This document shows, one piece after another, positions 18,502-26,954 of a stretch of 64,000 nucleotides of DNA. The stretch comes from Cellulosilyticum sp. I15G10I2 (GTDB taxonomy: Bacteria; Bacillota; Clostridia; Lachnospirales; Cellulosilyticaceae). The DNA is taken from positions 62,001 through 126,000 of the forward strand of contig NZ_FMMP01000016.1 of assembly GCF_900095725.1 (NCBI RefSeq), written 5' to 3'. Below the pieces are notes generated by a model that saw nothing but the letters and a program-made list of their open reading frames with translations, made no database searches and was not told the origin of the DNA. Both the position numbers and the translations under genes were made by a program. Numbering within the stretch: the first letter of the stretch is position 1; each line of letters starts with the position of its first letter.

Positions 18502-18547
18502 AAATATATAAAGACCTCTAGCAAGGGCTAGAGGTCTTTATATATTT
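18502..18547 (-). terminator. Intrinsic terminator of hsp18
   Basis: A 21-bp perfect stem (18502-18522 with 18527-18547) and a four-base loop; the promoter-proximal arm includes the hsp18 stop codon. Confidence 0.75.
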
Positions 18548-18992
18548 ATTTAATTTCAATGCGCTGCTTGTTCGCTTCAAGCTCCAATTTTGGAGCAATT
18601 ATTTTAAGGATGCCATTTTCGAGTTTTGCATCTATACTGTCTGCTTTAATATTCTTAAGATAAAGGCCTCTTTGCATAGAAGCAGCTCTTCTTTCACGAT
18701 GAATATAATTTTGCTTTTCTTCATTAACTTCTTCATTTCTTTGAACTAGGATGGTTAATCTGCCATCATTATAATCTAAATTAATTTCTTCTTTTTTGAT
18801 TCCTGGCATTTCAGCTTCAATTAAAAATTCTTGTTCGTTTTCTTTAACATCAAGTTTAAACGTATCACTTCTAAGACTTCTTCCCGGTAAAAAACTGTCA
18901 TTAAAAAAGTCATCGATCATATTGTAGAAATCCACAAATTCATTATTAGTTTTTTGTACTGCATGGCGATTGAAAGGTGTTAATCCAAACAT
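18546..18992 (-). CDS. hsp18: Small heat-shock protein (Hsp20 family)
   Basis: A 148-residue chaperone that binds unfolding proteins without ATP. It matches clostridial Hsp18 in layout: N-terminal MFGLTPFNR, a linker with FFNDSF, then the alpha-crystallin domain (about 40-130) with EAEMPGIKKEEINLDY and the closing motif LENGILKIIAPK (GILxI type), and the C-terminal RIEIK tail. AAAGGAGG precedes the ATG. A perfect CIRCE element and a consensus promoter lie directly upstream, so HrcA repression with heat induction is expected. The promoter -35 lies inside the end of queC, but the gene is regulated on its own. Confidence 0.95.
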   Translation of the reverse strand: MFGLTPFNRHAVQKTNNEFVDFYNMIDDFFNDSFLPGRSLRSDTFKLDVKENEQEFLIEAEMPGIKKEEINLDYNDGRLTILVQRNEEVNEEKQNYIHRERRAASMQRGLYLKNIKADSIDAKLENGILKIIAPKLELEANKQRIEIK

Positions 18993-19026
18993 ATCAATTC
19001 CTCCTTTAGATAATTTTTTATTTTTG

Positions 19027-19053
19027 TTAGCACTCTATTTAAGTGAGTGCTAA
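19027..19053. promoter_or_regulatory. CIRCE element (HrcA operator)
   Basis: TTAGCACTC (19027-19035), nine bases, GAGTGCTAA (19045-19053): an exact match to the CIRCE consensus. It sits between the promoter and the hsp18 start, the usual place for HrcA repression. Confidence 0.97.
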
Positions 19054-19063
19054 TTACACTTAT

Positions 19064-19092
19064 AATATATGACTATTATTTTATTTTGTCAA
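19064..19092 (-). promoter_or_regulatory. hsp18 promoter (sigma-A)
   Basis: TTGACA (19087-19092) and TATATT (19064-19069) on the minus strand, separated by 17 bases, directly before the CIRCE element. The -35 box lies within the last codons of queC. Confidence 0.85.
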
Positions 19093-19765
19093 TAGTCTTT
19101 TTAATTTTTTTCAAATAATTTTTCTCAAATTCTAAATAACCTTTTTCTCGAAGTTTGCAGGCTGGGCACTCCCCGCAGCCACGGCCTTTTAGTCCATTAT
19201 AGCAAGTTAGTGTCTCTTCTTTTATAATCTCTAAAACCCCTAGATCATGTGCCATCTTCCAAGTTTCTTCTTTATTAATCCACATCAGAGGTGTAAGAAT
19301 ATCAAAAGGAAAATCTATCGCTAAATTTAAAGTTACATTTAAAGATTTTATAAAAACATCTCTGCAATCTGGATATCCGCTGAAATCACTTTGTGAAACA
19401 CCTGTTATAAGTGTATTAATCCCTCTTTGTTTAGCAAAGATCGCCGCAAATGTTAAGAATAATAAATTTCTTCCATCTACAAAAGTATTTGGCGGTCCTT
19501 CTTCTGGTGCATCTTTATCAACCGCTATATCCTTTCTTGTCAAAGAATTAGGCGCTAGCTGATTTAACAAATCCAAATTTAAAATATGAAACTCTACATC
19601 ATGTTTTTCACAGATAGCCTTGGCACATTCAAGCTCTAACTTATGCTTTTGATTATAATCAAATGATAATGCTATGACTTCTTTAAATCTCTTCTTTGCC
19701 CAAAATAGACAGGTGGTACTGTCTTGTCCTCCGCTAAATACAACTACAGCTTTCTCTTTATTCAT
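19076..19765 (-). CDS. queC: 7-cyano-7-deazaguanine synthase
   Basis: Converts 7-carboxy-7-deazaguanine to preQ0 using ATP and ammonia, in queuosine synthesis. The PP-loop SGGQDST is at residues 11-17, and the zinc site is formed by the cysteines in [16 protein letters not shown] near the C terminus. The 229-residue length is normal. AAAGGGAG precedes the ATG. It is the last gene of the unit hgdB-like, activase, queD, queE, folE, queC. The hsp18 promoter starts within its 3' end. Confidence 0.95.
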   Translation of the reverse strand: MNKEKAVVVFSGGQDSTTCLFWAKKRFKEVIALSFDYNQKHKLELECAKAICEKHDVEFHILNLDLLNQLAPNSLTRKDIAVDKDAPEEGPPNTFVDGRNLLFLTFAAIFAKQRGINTLITGVSQSDFSGYPDCRDVFIKSLNVTLNLAIDFPFDILTPLMWINKEETWKMAHDLGVLEIIKEETLTCYNGLKGRGCGECPACKLREKGYLEFEKNYLKKIKKTIDKIK

Positions 19766-19809
19766 TTTACTCTCCCTTTCTTCTATTATATTTTTTAATG
19801 CGTAACACC

Positions 19810-20397
19810 TTATTTATACAGCATCATAAGTTGATGCTGCAGCATCTGGTCTTCTTTAAACCTTCCTCTTAATGTTGTCGTTAATGTCTTGGTCCCCGGC
19901 TTTTGTATACCTCTAGAAGTCATACAGCCATGTTCACCTTTTATGATGATGGCTACATCTTCTGACTCCGTAACTTGCTGTATAATTTCTGCAATATCAG
20001 TACCAATTCTTTCTTGAAGCTGGAGCCTGCGCCCTACCATATCTGCTATTCTTGCAATTTTACTTAATCCAATGACTTTCTCCTTTGGGATATAGGCTAC
20101 AGCAACCTTCATATTATACATAAGTGCCAGATGATGCTCACAATAACTAAAAATTTCTATGTTCTTCATTAAAACAATATCGTTATTACTTCCTTCTATA
20201 AGACTGTCTTCTTCAAAGGTTGTATTAAACATTTCAGCTATTTCATCATTTGTATAAGTCATGCCTTCAAAAACTTCTTGATACATTTTAGCAACTCTTT
20301 GCGGCGTATCCTTTAAGCCTTCGCGGTCCGGGTCATCACCTAATGCTATTAAGATACCCCTTATATGTTCTTCAATTTTTTTTATATCAACGGCCAT
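19810..20397 (-). CDS. folE: GTP cyclohydrolase I
   Basis: Makes dihydroneopterin triphosphate from GTP, the first step of both folate and queuosine synthesis. In this context it feeds QueD. The 195-residue protein has the zinc ligands Cys and His in [10 protein letters not shown] and Cys in [10 protein letters not shown], and the LSKIARI and [11 protein letters not shown] blocks. The start is at the ATG with GAGAGGAG upstream (20395-20397), three bases after the queE stop; the longer frame overlapping queE is not needed. Part of the que unit. Confidence 0.95.
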   Translation of the reverse strand: MAVDIKKIEEHIRGILIALGDDPDREGLKDTPQRVAKMYQEVFEGMTYTNDEIAEMFNTTFEEDSLIEGSNNDIVLMKNIEIFSYCEHHLALMYNMKVAVAYIPKEKVIGLSKIARIADMVGRRLQLQERIGTDIAEIIQQVTESEDVAIIIKGEHGCMTSRGIQKPGTKTLTTTLRGRFKEDQMLQHQLMMLYK

Positions 20398-20399
20398 CT

Positions 20400-21065
20400 C
20401 TATACTCCTCTCTGACTTACGTCCCATATCACTTTATGAAGCTGGATTTGTAAGTTCACCCCATTCATATGATGCACTTTCATAAACTCTACAATACTTT
20501 CTACAGCAATTTTTCCAAATACAGGGCTAATATATAGATTGGTCTGCCCTGCAAGGTTAAATACATTGATAATCTCTCCTGCCTTTTCTAAGTCCTCCTT
20601 GCTTCCTGCTACAAACTTAACGGTATCTTTTAGGGTAAGGTACTTGAAATTATCTATTAGCATTTTATTTTCCATACCGCTTGAAGGCAGTTTATAATCC
20701 ATTGTAAAACTTGGTGGATGATCTATCTGAGAGAACCTCCTAAGCTCGATACTGCCATTGGTCTCTATTTCTACACGAAGTTCTTTATCTTGAGCAAGTG
20801 TTTTTAATAATGCTTCAATATGCGTCTCTAAGAGAGGTTCTCCCCCAGTGAGCGTAATATTTGTTATCTTAGTTGATTTGATATAGTGATAAATGGCTTC
20901 TAGAGACATTTCTTCGTAAGAAACATATTTCTCATTTGCCCACATCGTATCACAATAGCTACAGTTTAAATTACAGCCTGCAAATCTTATAAAAACAGCC
21001 AGTTGCCCAGCCCTAAGCCCTTCGCCATTAATACTTACAAATTTTTCAACTACTTTAAATGTCAT
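20400..21065 (-). CDS. queE: 7-carboxy-7-deazaguanine synthase (radical SAM)
   Basis: Radical SAM enzyme that rearranges 6-carboxytetrahydropterin to 7-carboxy-7-deazaguanine. The cluster motif is [13 protein letters not shown] (Cys at about 31, 35 and 38, the CxxxCxxC spacing), and the GGEPL motif binding SAM is in [11 protein letters not shown]. The 221-residue length is normal for the family. It lies one base after queD and two before folE, so the genes are tightly coupled. Confidence 0.95.
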   Translation of the reverse strand: MTFKVVEKFVSINGEGLRAGQLAVFIRFAGCNLNCSYCDTMWANEKYVSYEEMSLEAIYHYIKSTKITNITLTGGEPLLETHIEALLKTLAQDKELRVEIETNGSIELRRFSQIDHPPSFTMDYKLPSSGMENKMLIDNFKYLTLKDTVKFVAGSKEDLEKAGEIINVFNLAGQTNLYISPVFGKIAVESIVEFMKVHHMNGVNLQIQLHKVIWDVSQRGV

Positions 21066-21066
21066 T

Positions 21067-21498
21067 TTAATTCATCCCACTTTCTTCATACGCGGCGCTA
21101 TTGATAGGGGTCTCATAAACGATAACCCTTTTAACCCCAAACCCTTTAGCTTTTATCTCTTTAAAGAAAAAAGCCGCAAAGTTTTCTGCCGTAGGCCTAA
21201 AATCTACTATTATCATTCTAAATCCATCTTGTTCTAGACATTTTAAAGTCTCTTGCCTCATTGTGCCTTGCTCAATAATCAGCGCGTGATCATAAGCATC
21301 TACTAAATCCTTAACAACCCTTTTCAAGTCTCCAAAGTCTACAACCATCCCCTCAAGCTGTCCATCTTCCATAAGCTCTTTGGCCTGTACCTCAACCTCA
21401 ACCCGCCATCTATGTCCATGAATATTGCTGCATTTCCCCTTATAGTTTGCAAGAAAATGTGCACTATCAAAGCTATGTTCTGTTTTTAAAATATACAT
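21067..21498 (-). CDS. queD: 6-carboxy-5,6,7,8-tetrahydropterin synthase
   Basis: Converts dihydroneopterin triphosphate to 6-carboxytetrahydropterin. The 143-residue protein shows the zinc histidines in SFDSAHFL and NIHGHRW, the catalytic Cys in GKCSNIHGH, and a DHALI block. The ATG at 21496-21498 has GGAGGAAG upstream, one base after the stop of the activase gene; the longer frame is excluded. Homology to 6-pyruvoyltetrahydropterin synthase is shared, but the que context makes QueD certain enough. Confidence 0.93.
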   Translation of the reverse strand: MYILKTEHSFDSAHFLANYKGKCSNIHGHRWRVEVEVQAKELMEDGQLEGMVVDFGDLKRVVKDLVDAYDHALIIEQGTMRQETLKCLEQDGFRMIIVDFRPTAENFAAFFFKEIKAKGFGVKRVIVYETPINSAAYEESGMN

Positions 21499-21499
21499 T

Positions 21500-22288
21500 T
21501 TACTTCCTCCTTGCATCTCTCTTATGATGTGCTAATATTTTCTCTGCATAATAGCAGCACCCTATAGCTCCATTAAATTGAGGCTCTTTTAGCACTATCA
21601 CTTCTTTATAGTCATTCTCAAGATATTTTTTAATTGCTCCATTGCGTGCGACACCGCCTGATAAAACTACAGTATCTCCTCTAAAGTCACTCAGTTGTGG
21701 TCTAAGTCTTTTATAAAGTGAATAGTTAACACCTGCACATAGTCTCTCAAGACTTATGCCTTCTGCTATTTTTCCTATGAGTTCTGATTCCGAAAAAACA
21801 GCACAAGTTGCATTAAGTTCTATGGGATCTTCATAGTAATTGCTCATTTTATCTAACGGCATCTCGAGTACCTGTGCCATATTTTCTAAATATCGACCAC
21901 AAGACGCTGCACATTTTTCATTAAGTTCTAAGTCTGTAGTCATACCTTTTTCCACTTTAATAACCTTGACATCTTGCCCACCTATGTCTAAAAGTATATA
22001 ATCTCTAAGCCCGCCTTGATAGATACTGCCATAAACATGGGCTTTGATTTCATTAATAGGTGTAAAATATTTTAAATCCGTATTATTTCTGCCATACCCT
22101 GTAGAAACAGCTTGCTCTAATTCTCCTAGGTTTAATTTTTCCAAATCAACCTTAACTTTGCCGTCAAAACTACAGTAATCTCTATAAAAAGTCATTGTAC
22201 TTACCTTTTGCTGCATGATAATCTGGCTATTTTCCATAAGCACAATCTTAACTTCACGACTTCCAAGGTCTATCCCTAGTACGCTCAT
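21500..22288 (-). CDS. ATP-dependent activase of 2-hydroxyacyl-CoA dehydratase type (BadF/HgdC family)
   Basis: A 262-residue ASKHA-fold ATPase that uses ATP hydrolysis and a [4Fe-4S] cluster to push one electron at low potential onto a partner iron-sulfur protein. ATP-binding motifs are GIDLGSREVK (5-14) and DIGGQDVKVI (101-110). The cluster Cys are in NEKCAASCGR (126) and NATCAVFSESE (162), as in HgdC. The start overlaps the stop of the HgdB-like gene by four bases (ATGA), so the two proteins are made together. It sits between that gene and queD in the queuosine unit, which has no known need for such an activase. Confidence 0.88.
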   Translation of the reverse strand: MSVLGIDLGSREVKIVLMENSQIIMQQKVSTMTFYRDYCSFDGKVKVDLEKLNLGELEQAVSTGYGRNNTDLKYFTPINEIKAHVYGSIYQGGLRDYILLDIGGQDVKVIKVEKGMTTDLELNEKCAASCGRYLENMAQVLEMPLDKMSNYYEDPIELNATCAVFSESELIGKIAEGISLERLCAGVNYSLYKRLRPQLSDFRGDTVVLSGGVARNGAIKKYLENDYKEVIVLKEPQFNGAIGCCYYAEKILAHHKRDARRK

Positions 22289-23286
22289 GCTTTTCCCTCC
22301 TTTAAATCAAGCAGCATATCTAAAAAAGCTTCCAGTCTTAGCTTTGTTCTAGCATCTAGCGTATTAAGTTTATCCCCTTCAATGTGTAAAATAGGAAGAT
22401 CCAGCTGCTCCTTGAGGACAATATCCTCCACTGCACGATAACAAAAAGCCTGAGTATAGTGGATAATCGCATCCAGCTCTCTTATCTCAACTTGTTTTTT
22501 TAACTCTTTTATTCTAAAGCGAATATCATATGGATAAGTATAATCATAATACTGCTCAAATATATTCTGTGCCTCCCCTGCTCTTGGAAAGGCAAATTCT
22601 CTTTGTACCTCATTATAAACAAAATGCGCGTCAAACTTCTCAACGAATGTATAAAGATCAGCCGTCATAGGGGGAACCCCTATATAACCTAATCTTAATT
22701 TTTTGTGTAAAGGCGCTCTTTTTTTAATAACCTCTATAGCTTGCTTCAGATCTTTTTCAAATCCTAATGGATCTCCATTAAAATCACTTAGACTGACTTG
22801 ATAGAGATGATTTTCAAAGCCCGTAGCTTTATGCTCTTCATAAGTCAGCCTGTCTATTTCTTTAGCAAGGGTTCTGAGTGGCGCTAACTGTTCTCTCACA
22901 TTTTCTGCGTCTCTATACTTTACCTTAAAGCTCTTCATAAGCTTTCTTATTTCACCTTCTACATCTTCTAATGTATGACTATGCGGAAAAGAGAAAGGAT
23001 GTATCTGAATGCCTTTTAACGCAAGTACTTCTACAAGTGCCTTTGTATTTGAACAGTCCCCTCCCACAACGCCTACGATCTCCTTTATATCTTCTTCAAT
23101 ACATACACCGTAAAGGCCCTTAATCCAAGCACATAAACTTTTTGGAAAGCCCGCTCTCTCAGCTATATCTATATATTTAGAGTAATCCTTAGAAGTTATA
23201 AAAATATTATTGAGATCTATCGGCGTATAACCCGCTGCAATCAATACTTCTATCGGAACTGTAGTCGTTAATCCTATTTTTCTCAT
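22285..23286 (-). CDS. HgdB-like iron-sulfur protein (2-hydroxyacyl-CoA dehydratase D-component family)
   Basis: A 333-residue protein of the HgdB/BcrB/BcrC type, the iron-sulfur partner of the activase that follows. It holds exactly four Cys: 52 and 62 (SLCAWIKGLYGVC), 78 (GGDCSN) and 282 (QAFCYRAVED); the last two match the ligand blocks of the dehydratase subunits. AAAGAGGAGG precedes the ATG. There is no second (A-component) subunit, so it is not a normal CoA dehydratase; it is closer to stand-alone members of unknown substrate. It is the first gene of the unit with queD, queE, folE and queC, behind a preQ1-like leader. A reductive step linked to queuosine or its base is inferred only from context. 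Confidence 0.82.
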   Translation of the reverse strand: MRKIGLTTTVPIEVLIAAGYTPIDLNNIFITSKDYSKYIDIAERAGFPKSLCAWIKGLYGVCIEEDIKEIVGVVGGDCSNTKALVEVLALKGIQIHPFSFPHSHTLEDVEGEIRKLMKSFKVKYRDAENVREQLAPLRTLAKEIDRLTYEEHKATGFENHLYQVSLSDFNGDPLGFEKDLKQAIEVIKKRAPLHKKLRLGYIGVPPMTADLYTFVEKFDAHFVYNEVQREFAFPRAGEAQNIFEQYYDYTYPYDIRFRIKELKKQVEIRELDAIIHYTQAFCYRAVEDIVLKEQLDLPILHIEGDKLNTLDARTKLRLEAFLDMLLDLKEGKA

Positions 23287-23363
23287 AACTTTTGGGCCTC
23301 CTCTTTAAGTTAATAATCTATAGTAAAATAATTTTAACATTATATATATACATTGTTTTAAAT

Positions 23364-23388
23364 AATAAAAAAAGGACATTAAATGTCC
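23364..23388 (-). terminator. Second intrinsic terminator in the que leader
   Basis: GGACAT (23374-23379) pairs with ATGTCC (23383-23388), followed on the minus strand by seven T. It lies after the first terminator and about 80 bases before the HgdB-like start. Confidence 0.7.
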
Positions 23389-23392
23389 ACAA

Positions 23393-23418
23393 ACAAAAAA
23401 AGCCCTTTTTGCAAGGGG
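23393..23418 (-). terminator. First intrinsic terminator (attenuator) in the que leader
   Basis: On the minus strand CCCCTT, a short loop and AAGGGC are followed by seven T. The CCCT arm could alternatively pair with the AGGG that ends the A-rich tail of the upstream aptamer-like element, as in a terminator/antiterminator switch. Confidence 0.7.
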
Positions 23419-23446
23419 AGTTAAACCACATAGTTATGCAGTTATG

Positions 23447-23489
23447 CCCTAGTTTTGTTTATAGACAGGATGGTACGAATGAACTGTCT
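23447..23489 (-). ncRNA. Candidate preQ1-I riboswitch aptamer
   Basis: Minus strand: stem AGACAG/CTGTCT (23463-23468 with 23484-23489) closing a loop that starts TTC and contains TACC, followed at once by the A-rich tail ATAAACAAAACTAGGG. This matches the preQ1-I plan (stem, UUC...ACC loop, tail AUAAA..AAACUA) known upstream of queC/queD operons. The 15-base loop is longer than usual and I cannot draw a good loop-to-tail pseudoknot from the standard positions. Context (a que operon, a terminator 30 bases on) supports the call. Confidence 0.45.
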
Positions 23490-23510
23490 GTATTTGGCTT
23501 AGTCTCATGT

Positions 23511-23539
23511 AGTTTACTATAACGCCGCAGGCTAGTCAA
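23511..23539 (-). promoter_or_regulatory. Probable promoter of the que leader
   Basis: TTGACT (23534-23539) and TAAACT (23511-23516) on the minus strand with a 17-base spacer. The start would fall about 15 to 20 bases before the aptamer-like stem. Confidence 0.55.
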
Positions 23540-23595
23540 GTTTATGAAATTAAACTTTTAGTTTTCCCAATATTTACAGCTATCTGTACCTATAA

Positions 23596-23627
23596 AACGA
23601 AACACCCTGCAATGCGCAAGGTGTTTT
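23596..23627 (-). terminator. Intrinsic terminator of argD
   Basis: AAACACC (23600-23606) pairs with GGTGTTT (23620-23626), with an inner TGC/GCG part; GTTTT follows on the minus strand. It closes the argJBD unit before the que leader starts. Confidence 0.75.
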
Positions 23628-23670
23628 TGCAATACACTCTATATATCATCTAACTTACTGTATCATTTCT

Positions 23671-24849
23671 TTAGAGTTCTTTTAATGACTCTTTTAAAAT
23701 GCTGATACATTCATCAATTTGCTCTTTATTTATAACAAGCGGCGGAACAAAACGCACTACATTCTCTCCGGCTCCTACAACAAGCATACCTTTTTCGATA
23801 CATTTACTAACAACTTCTTTTGGGGCCACTTTAAGTTCAATGCCTTGCATAAGTCCCATACCTCTTACATCTGTGATCACATCAAATGATTCTTTCAGCT
23901 TAACCAGCTCGCCCTCAAGATAAGCTCCCACTTCTTTTACATGACTAAGAAGATCCTTTTGAATAAGCTCCTCAAGTACAACTTTAGCTGCTGTAGTCGC
24001 CAGAGGGTTTCCTCCAAAGGTAGAAGCATGATCTGCCGGTACAAAGACATCTGCTTTACTGGTGCACAACATCGCCCCGATAGGCACGCCGCTTCCAAGT
24101 GCTTTAGCCAGGGTAATCACATCCGGCTGAAGATCGAAGTTTTCAAAGGCAAATAACGTACCCGTTCTGCCGATTCCTGTTTGCACTTCATCTATCATAA
24201 GAAGCGCATCGTACGCGTGGCAAATCTTTTGAACCTCCTGAAGGTATTCCTTATTCCCCGGAATAATACCTCCTTCACCTTGAATCACTTCTATAAGTAC
24301 AGCACAGGTATCTTGATCAATCAGTTCTTTAAAACTGTCTATATTGTTATATTCTGCATAACTGAAGCCTTCCATAACCGGCATAAAGTTTTTTTGATAC
24401 TTTGTCTGCCCTGTTGCTGAAAGAGCACCATACGTTCTGCCATGAAACGAATGGTTCATTGTGATAACTTTTGTCTTTTTCTCATTTATATTTTTGCCGT
24501 ATTTTCGAGCGAGCTTAAGCGCTGCTTCATTAGCTTCTGCCCCGCTGTTGCAAAAGAAAACTTTATCAAAAAGAGAGTTTTCTACAAGAAGCTTAGCAGC
24601 TTCAATCTGCTGTGGAATATAATAGAGATTTGAAATATGGAGCAGTTTATCAACTTGCTCTTTAAGGGCAGCGCTTAGTGCCGGGTGAGAATAACCTAAA
24701 GCATTAACAGCTATTCCTGCGCACATGTCTAGGTATTTCTTTCCTTTATCATCATACACATAAACATCTTCTCCATATGTGACTACAATAGGAAATCTAT
24801 TGTAAGAGTTCATTACATATTTTTGACCAAGCTCTACATATCCAGACAT
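23671..24849 (-). CDS. argD: Acetylornithine aminotransferase
   Basis: PLP-dependent aminotransferase that makes N-acetylornithine from N-acetylglutamate semialdehyde in arginine synthesis. The 392-residue class III fold shows NSGAEANEAALKLAR (phosphate site), the DEVQTGIGRTG block with the PLP Asp, and the Schiff-base Lys in TLAKALGSGVPIGA. The start overlaps the end of argB by 16 bases with GGGGG upstream, so it is translationally coupled. Other ornithine-type aminotransferases look alike; the arg operon settles the call. Confidence 0.93.
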   Translation of the reverse strand: MSGYVELGQKYVMNSYNRFPIVVTYGEDVYVYDDKGKKYLDMCAGIAVNALGYSHPALSAALKEQVDKLLHISNLYYIPQQIEAAKLLVENSLFDKVFFCNSGAEANEAALKLARKYGKNINEKKTKVITMNHSFHGRTYGALSATGQTKYQKNFMPVMEGFSYAEYNNIDSFKELIDQDTCAVLIEVIQGEGGIIPGNKEYLQEVQKICHAYDALLMIDEVQTGIGRTGTLFAFENFDLQPDVITLAKALGSGVPIGAMLCTSKADVFVPADHASTFGGNPLATTAAKVVLEELIQKDLLSHVKEVGAYLEGELVKLKESFDVITDVRGMGLMQGIELKVAPKEVVSKCIEKGMLVVGAGENVVRFVPPLVINKEQIDECISILKESLKEL

Positions 24850-25724
24850 ACATCATCCCCCTTTTTATACATCATTGTGCCAATACCACTGTGCGTATAA
24901 ATTTCAAGTACAAGCGCGTGTCCTAGTCTGCCATCAAGAATATGCACCATAGAAACGCCTTTTTCAATAGCTTCCATACAGCACTCAACCTTTGGAATCA
25001 TACCACCTGCTATAACCCCCGATGCAATATAGTCTTTTGCCTCTTCATCATTAAGATATGAAATGAGTGTGGACGGATCATCTTTATCTTTAAGAACGCC
25101 CTCAACATCTGTTAAAAACACTAGCTTCTGGGCCTTAAGCGCTGCAGCTATTGCCACTGCTGCGTAGTCAGCATTGATATTATAAGTATTCCCCTCATCA
25201 TCTGAACCAATAGGGGATATAACAGGAATAAACCCATTATCTATTAATGTATGAATAAGAGACGTATTTACTTTTTCTATCTCTCCTACAAAACCTAGAT
25301 CAGCACCTTCTTTGATGATCTTTTTAGCACGGAGGATTTTACCGTCTTTGCCTGTAAGTCCAACAGCAAGCCCGCCTTGTCCTGAGATCATCTCAACAAT
25401 TTGCTTATTAACTTTACCTGCAAGTACCATCTCTACAACTTCCATTGTTTCTTTTGTGGTAACTCTTAAACCATTAATAAACTCCGACTGTATATCAAGT
25501 CTTTTTAGCATCCCGTTAATTTCTGGACCCCCGCCATGTACAATGACAGGCTTTAAGCCAACAAGCTTTAATAACACCATATCCTGTACAATAGTCTTAT
25601 TAATTTCTGGGTCTAGCATGGCACTTCCACCATATTTAATGACTACAGTATTGCCATTAAAAGCTCTTATATAAGGAAGTGCTTCAATAAGTACATTTGC
25701 TTTTTCGAGTACAACATTCATCAT
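24834..25724 (-). CDS. argB: Acetylglutamate kinase
   Basis: Phosphorylates N-acetylglutamate. The 296-residue amino-acid kinase has VIKYGGSAM near the N terminus, VIVHGGGPEIN and the INADYAAVAIAAALKA block with the ATP-site region FLTDVEGVL. Two adjacent ATG codons follow AGGAGG at five and eight bases; the second may be the true start (one residue shorter). It lies nine bases after argJ and overlaps argD. Confidence 0.95.
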   Translation of the reverse strand: MMNVVLEKANVLIEALPYIRAFNGNTVVIKYGGSAMLDPEINKTIVQDMVLLKLVGLKPVIVHGGGPEINGMLKRLDIQSEFINGLRVTTKETMEVVEMVLAGKVNKQIVEMISGQGGLAVGLTGKDGKILRAKKIIKEGADLGFVGEIEKVNTSLIHTLIDNGFIPVISPIGSDDEGNTYNINADYAAVAIAAALKAQKLVFLTDVEGVLKDKDDPSTLISYLNDEEAKDYIASGVIAGGMIPKVECCMEAIEKGVSMVHILDGRLGHALVLEIYTHSGIGTMMYKKGDDVCLDM

Positions 25725-25733
25725 AACTTCCTC

Positions 25734-26954
25734 CTAGCTTCTATAATCCCCATTTATTTTGACATAATCATAGCTAAGATCGCAGCCCCAAGCTGTTACT
25801 GCTGTGCTGCCTTCTTGCATTGTAATTAATATCTTAATTTCATTTTCTTGTAAGACTTCTTTTGCTTTTGCTTCACTAAATTTAACAGGAAGTCCTTGTT
25901 TTAACATACTCACATGACCAGCAATACTTTCAACCGCTATATCAACGGTACTTGGATCAAATTTCACCCCAGAGTAACCCATTGCACAGAAGATTCTTCC
26001 CCAGTTAGCATCTTCACCAAAAAAGGCAGTTTTAACAAGACTGGAAGTTAAAACACTTTTTGCAAGTGCTTTCCCATCTTCAAAGTTACCAGCACCTGTA
26101 AGGCTGACTTCTAATAATTTAGTTGCGCCTTCTCCATCTTTAACAATAGAAATAGCAATATACTTACATACTTCATATAAGCTCTCAAAGAACTTATCAT
26201 AGTCTTCGCCTTCAGTATCAATAAGCGCGTTGCCTGCAAGACCGCTTGCAAGAACTAATACTGAATCATTAGTACTTGTATCACCATCTACGGTAATCAT
26301 ATTAAAAGTGGTATCAATCGCTTTTTTAAGCGCTTTTTGAAGCATAGGCTGTGTAATATTAACATCTGTTGTAATAAAGCCCAGCATCGTTGCCATATTA
26401 GGATGGATCATACCTGAACCTTTACCCATACCGCCAATATTTACCGTTACATTCCCTATATTCTGCTGGATAGCAATTGTTTTGCTCGCTGTATCAGTTG
26501 TAAGAATTGCTTCTGCTGCATTATTTGCAGATTCTAACTTTTCACTTACCTTAGGGGCTACTTTTTTAATACCTTCTTTAATAACAGCCATAGGTAACTC
26601 TACTCCGATTACCCCTGTTGAACAAACAAGCACTTCTTCTTTTTGTACATCAAAAGCCTCTGCTGTAGTTAATGCCATCTCTTCAGTATCTTTAAAACCT
26701 TTTTCACCTGTTGCTGCATTCGCATTACCACTGTTTACTACAATAGCATGCACTTTGTTTCCGCTTTCTAATACTTTTTGATCCCATATAACGGGTGCTG
26801 CCTTTACAACGTTTTGAGTAAATGCACCTGCATAAATACATCCTGTTTCACTGTAAACAATGGCTAAATCTTTTCTTTTATTTTTAATCCCTATATATTC
26901 TCCGGCTGCTTTAAATCCTTTTGCTGCTGTAATGCCGCCTTGTATCAATTTCAT
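25734..26954 (-). CDS. argJ: Bifunctional ornithine acetyltransferase / N-acetylglutamate synthase
   Basis: Moves the acetyl group from acetylornithine to glutamate and so recycles it. The 406-residue precursor self-cleaves before the nucleophile Thr189 in HPNMATMLGF; the KGSGMIHPNMA block before it is conserved. GGAGGG precedes the ATG. It is the first gene of argJ-argB-argD; argC, often at the head of such operons, is not in the window. ARG-box-like sites and a promoter lie upstream, so repression by ArgR with arginine is expected. Whether it also accepts acetyl-CoA cannot be told. Confidence 0.95.
   Translation of the reverse strand: MKLIQGGITAAKGFKAAGEYIGIKNKRKDLAIVYSETGCIYAGAFTQNVVKAAPVIWDQKVLESGNKVHAIVVNSGNANAATGEKGFKDTEEMALTTAEAFDVQKEEVLVCSTGVIGVELPMAVIKEGIKKVAPKVSEKLESANNAAEAILTTDTASKTIAIQQNIGNVTVNIGGMGKGSGMIHPNMATMLGFITTDVNITQPMLQKALKKAIDTTFNMITVDGDTSTNDSVLVLASGLAGNALIDTEGEDYDKFFESLYEVCKYIAISIVKDGEGATKLLEVSLTGAGNFEDGKALAKSVLTSSLVKTAFFGEDANWGRIFCAMGYSGVKFDPSTVDIAVESIAGHVSMLKQGLPVKFSEAKAKEVLQENEIKILITMQEGSTAVTAWGCDLSYDYVKINGDYRS

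Noticed and set aside
22285-23286. Assignment as a double-cubane cluster protein
   Set aside because: Only four Cys are present, which fits a single [4Fe-4S] site better; the family is kept as HgdB-like.
23292-23522. A 76-codon plus-strand open frame in the que leader
   Set aside because: It is antisense to two terminators and the aptamer-like element, has no ribosome binding site and reads as unlikely protein.
23400-23530. 6S RNA-like long hairpin with a central bulge
   Set aside because: A 10-bp stem (UAAACUACAU/AUGUGGUUUA) suggested it at first, but its left arm overlaps the best -10 box and the preQ1-like reading fits the gene context better.
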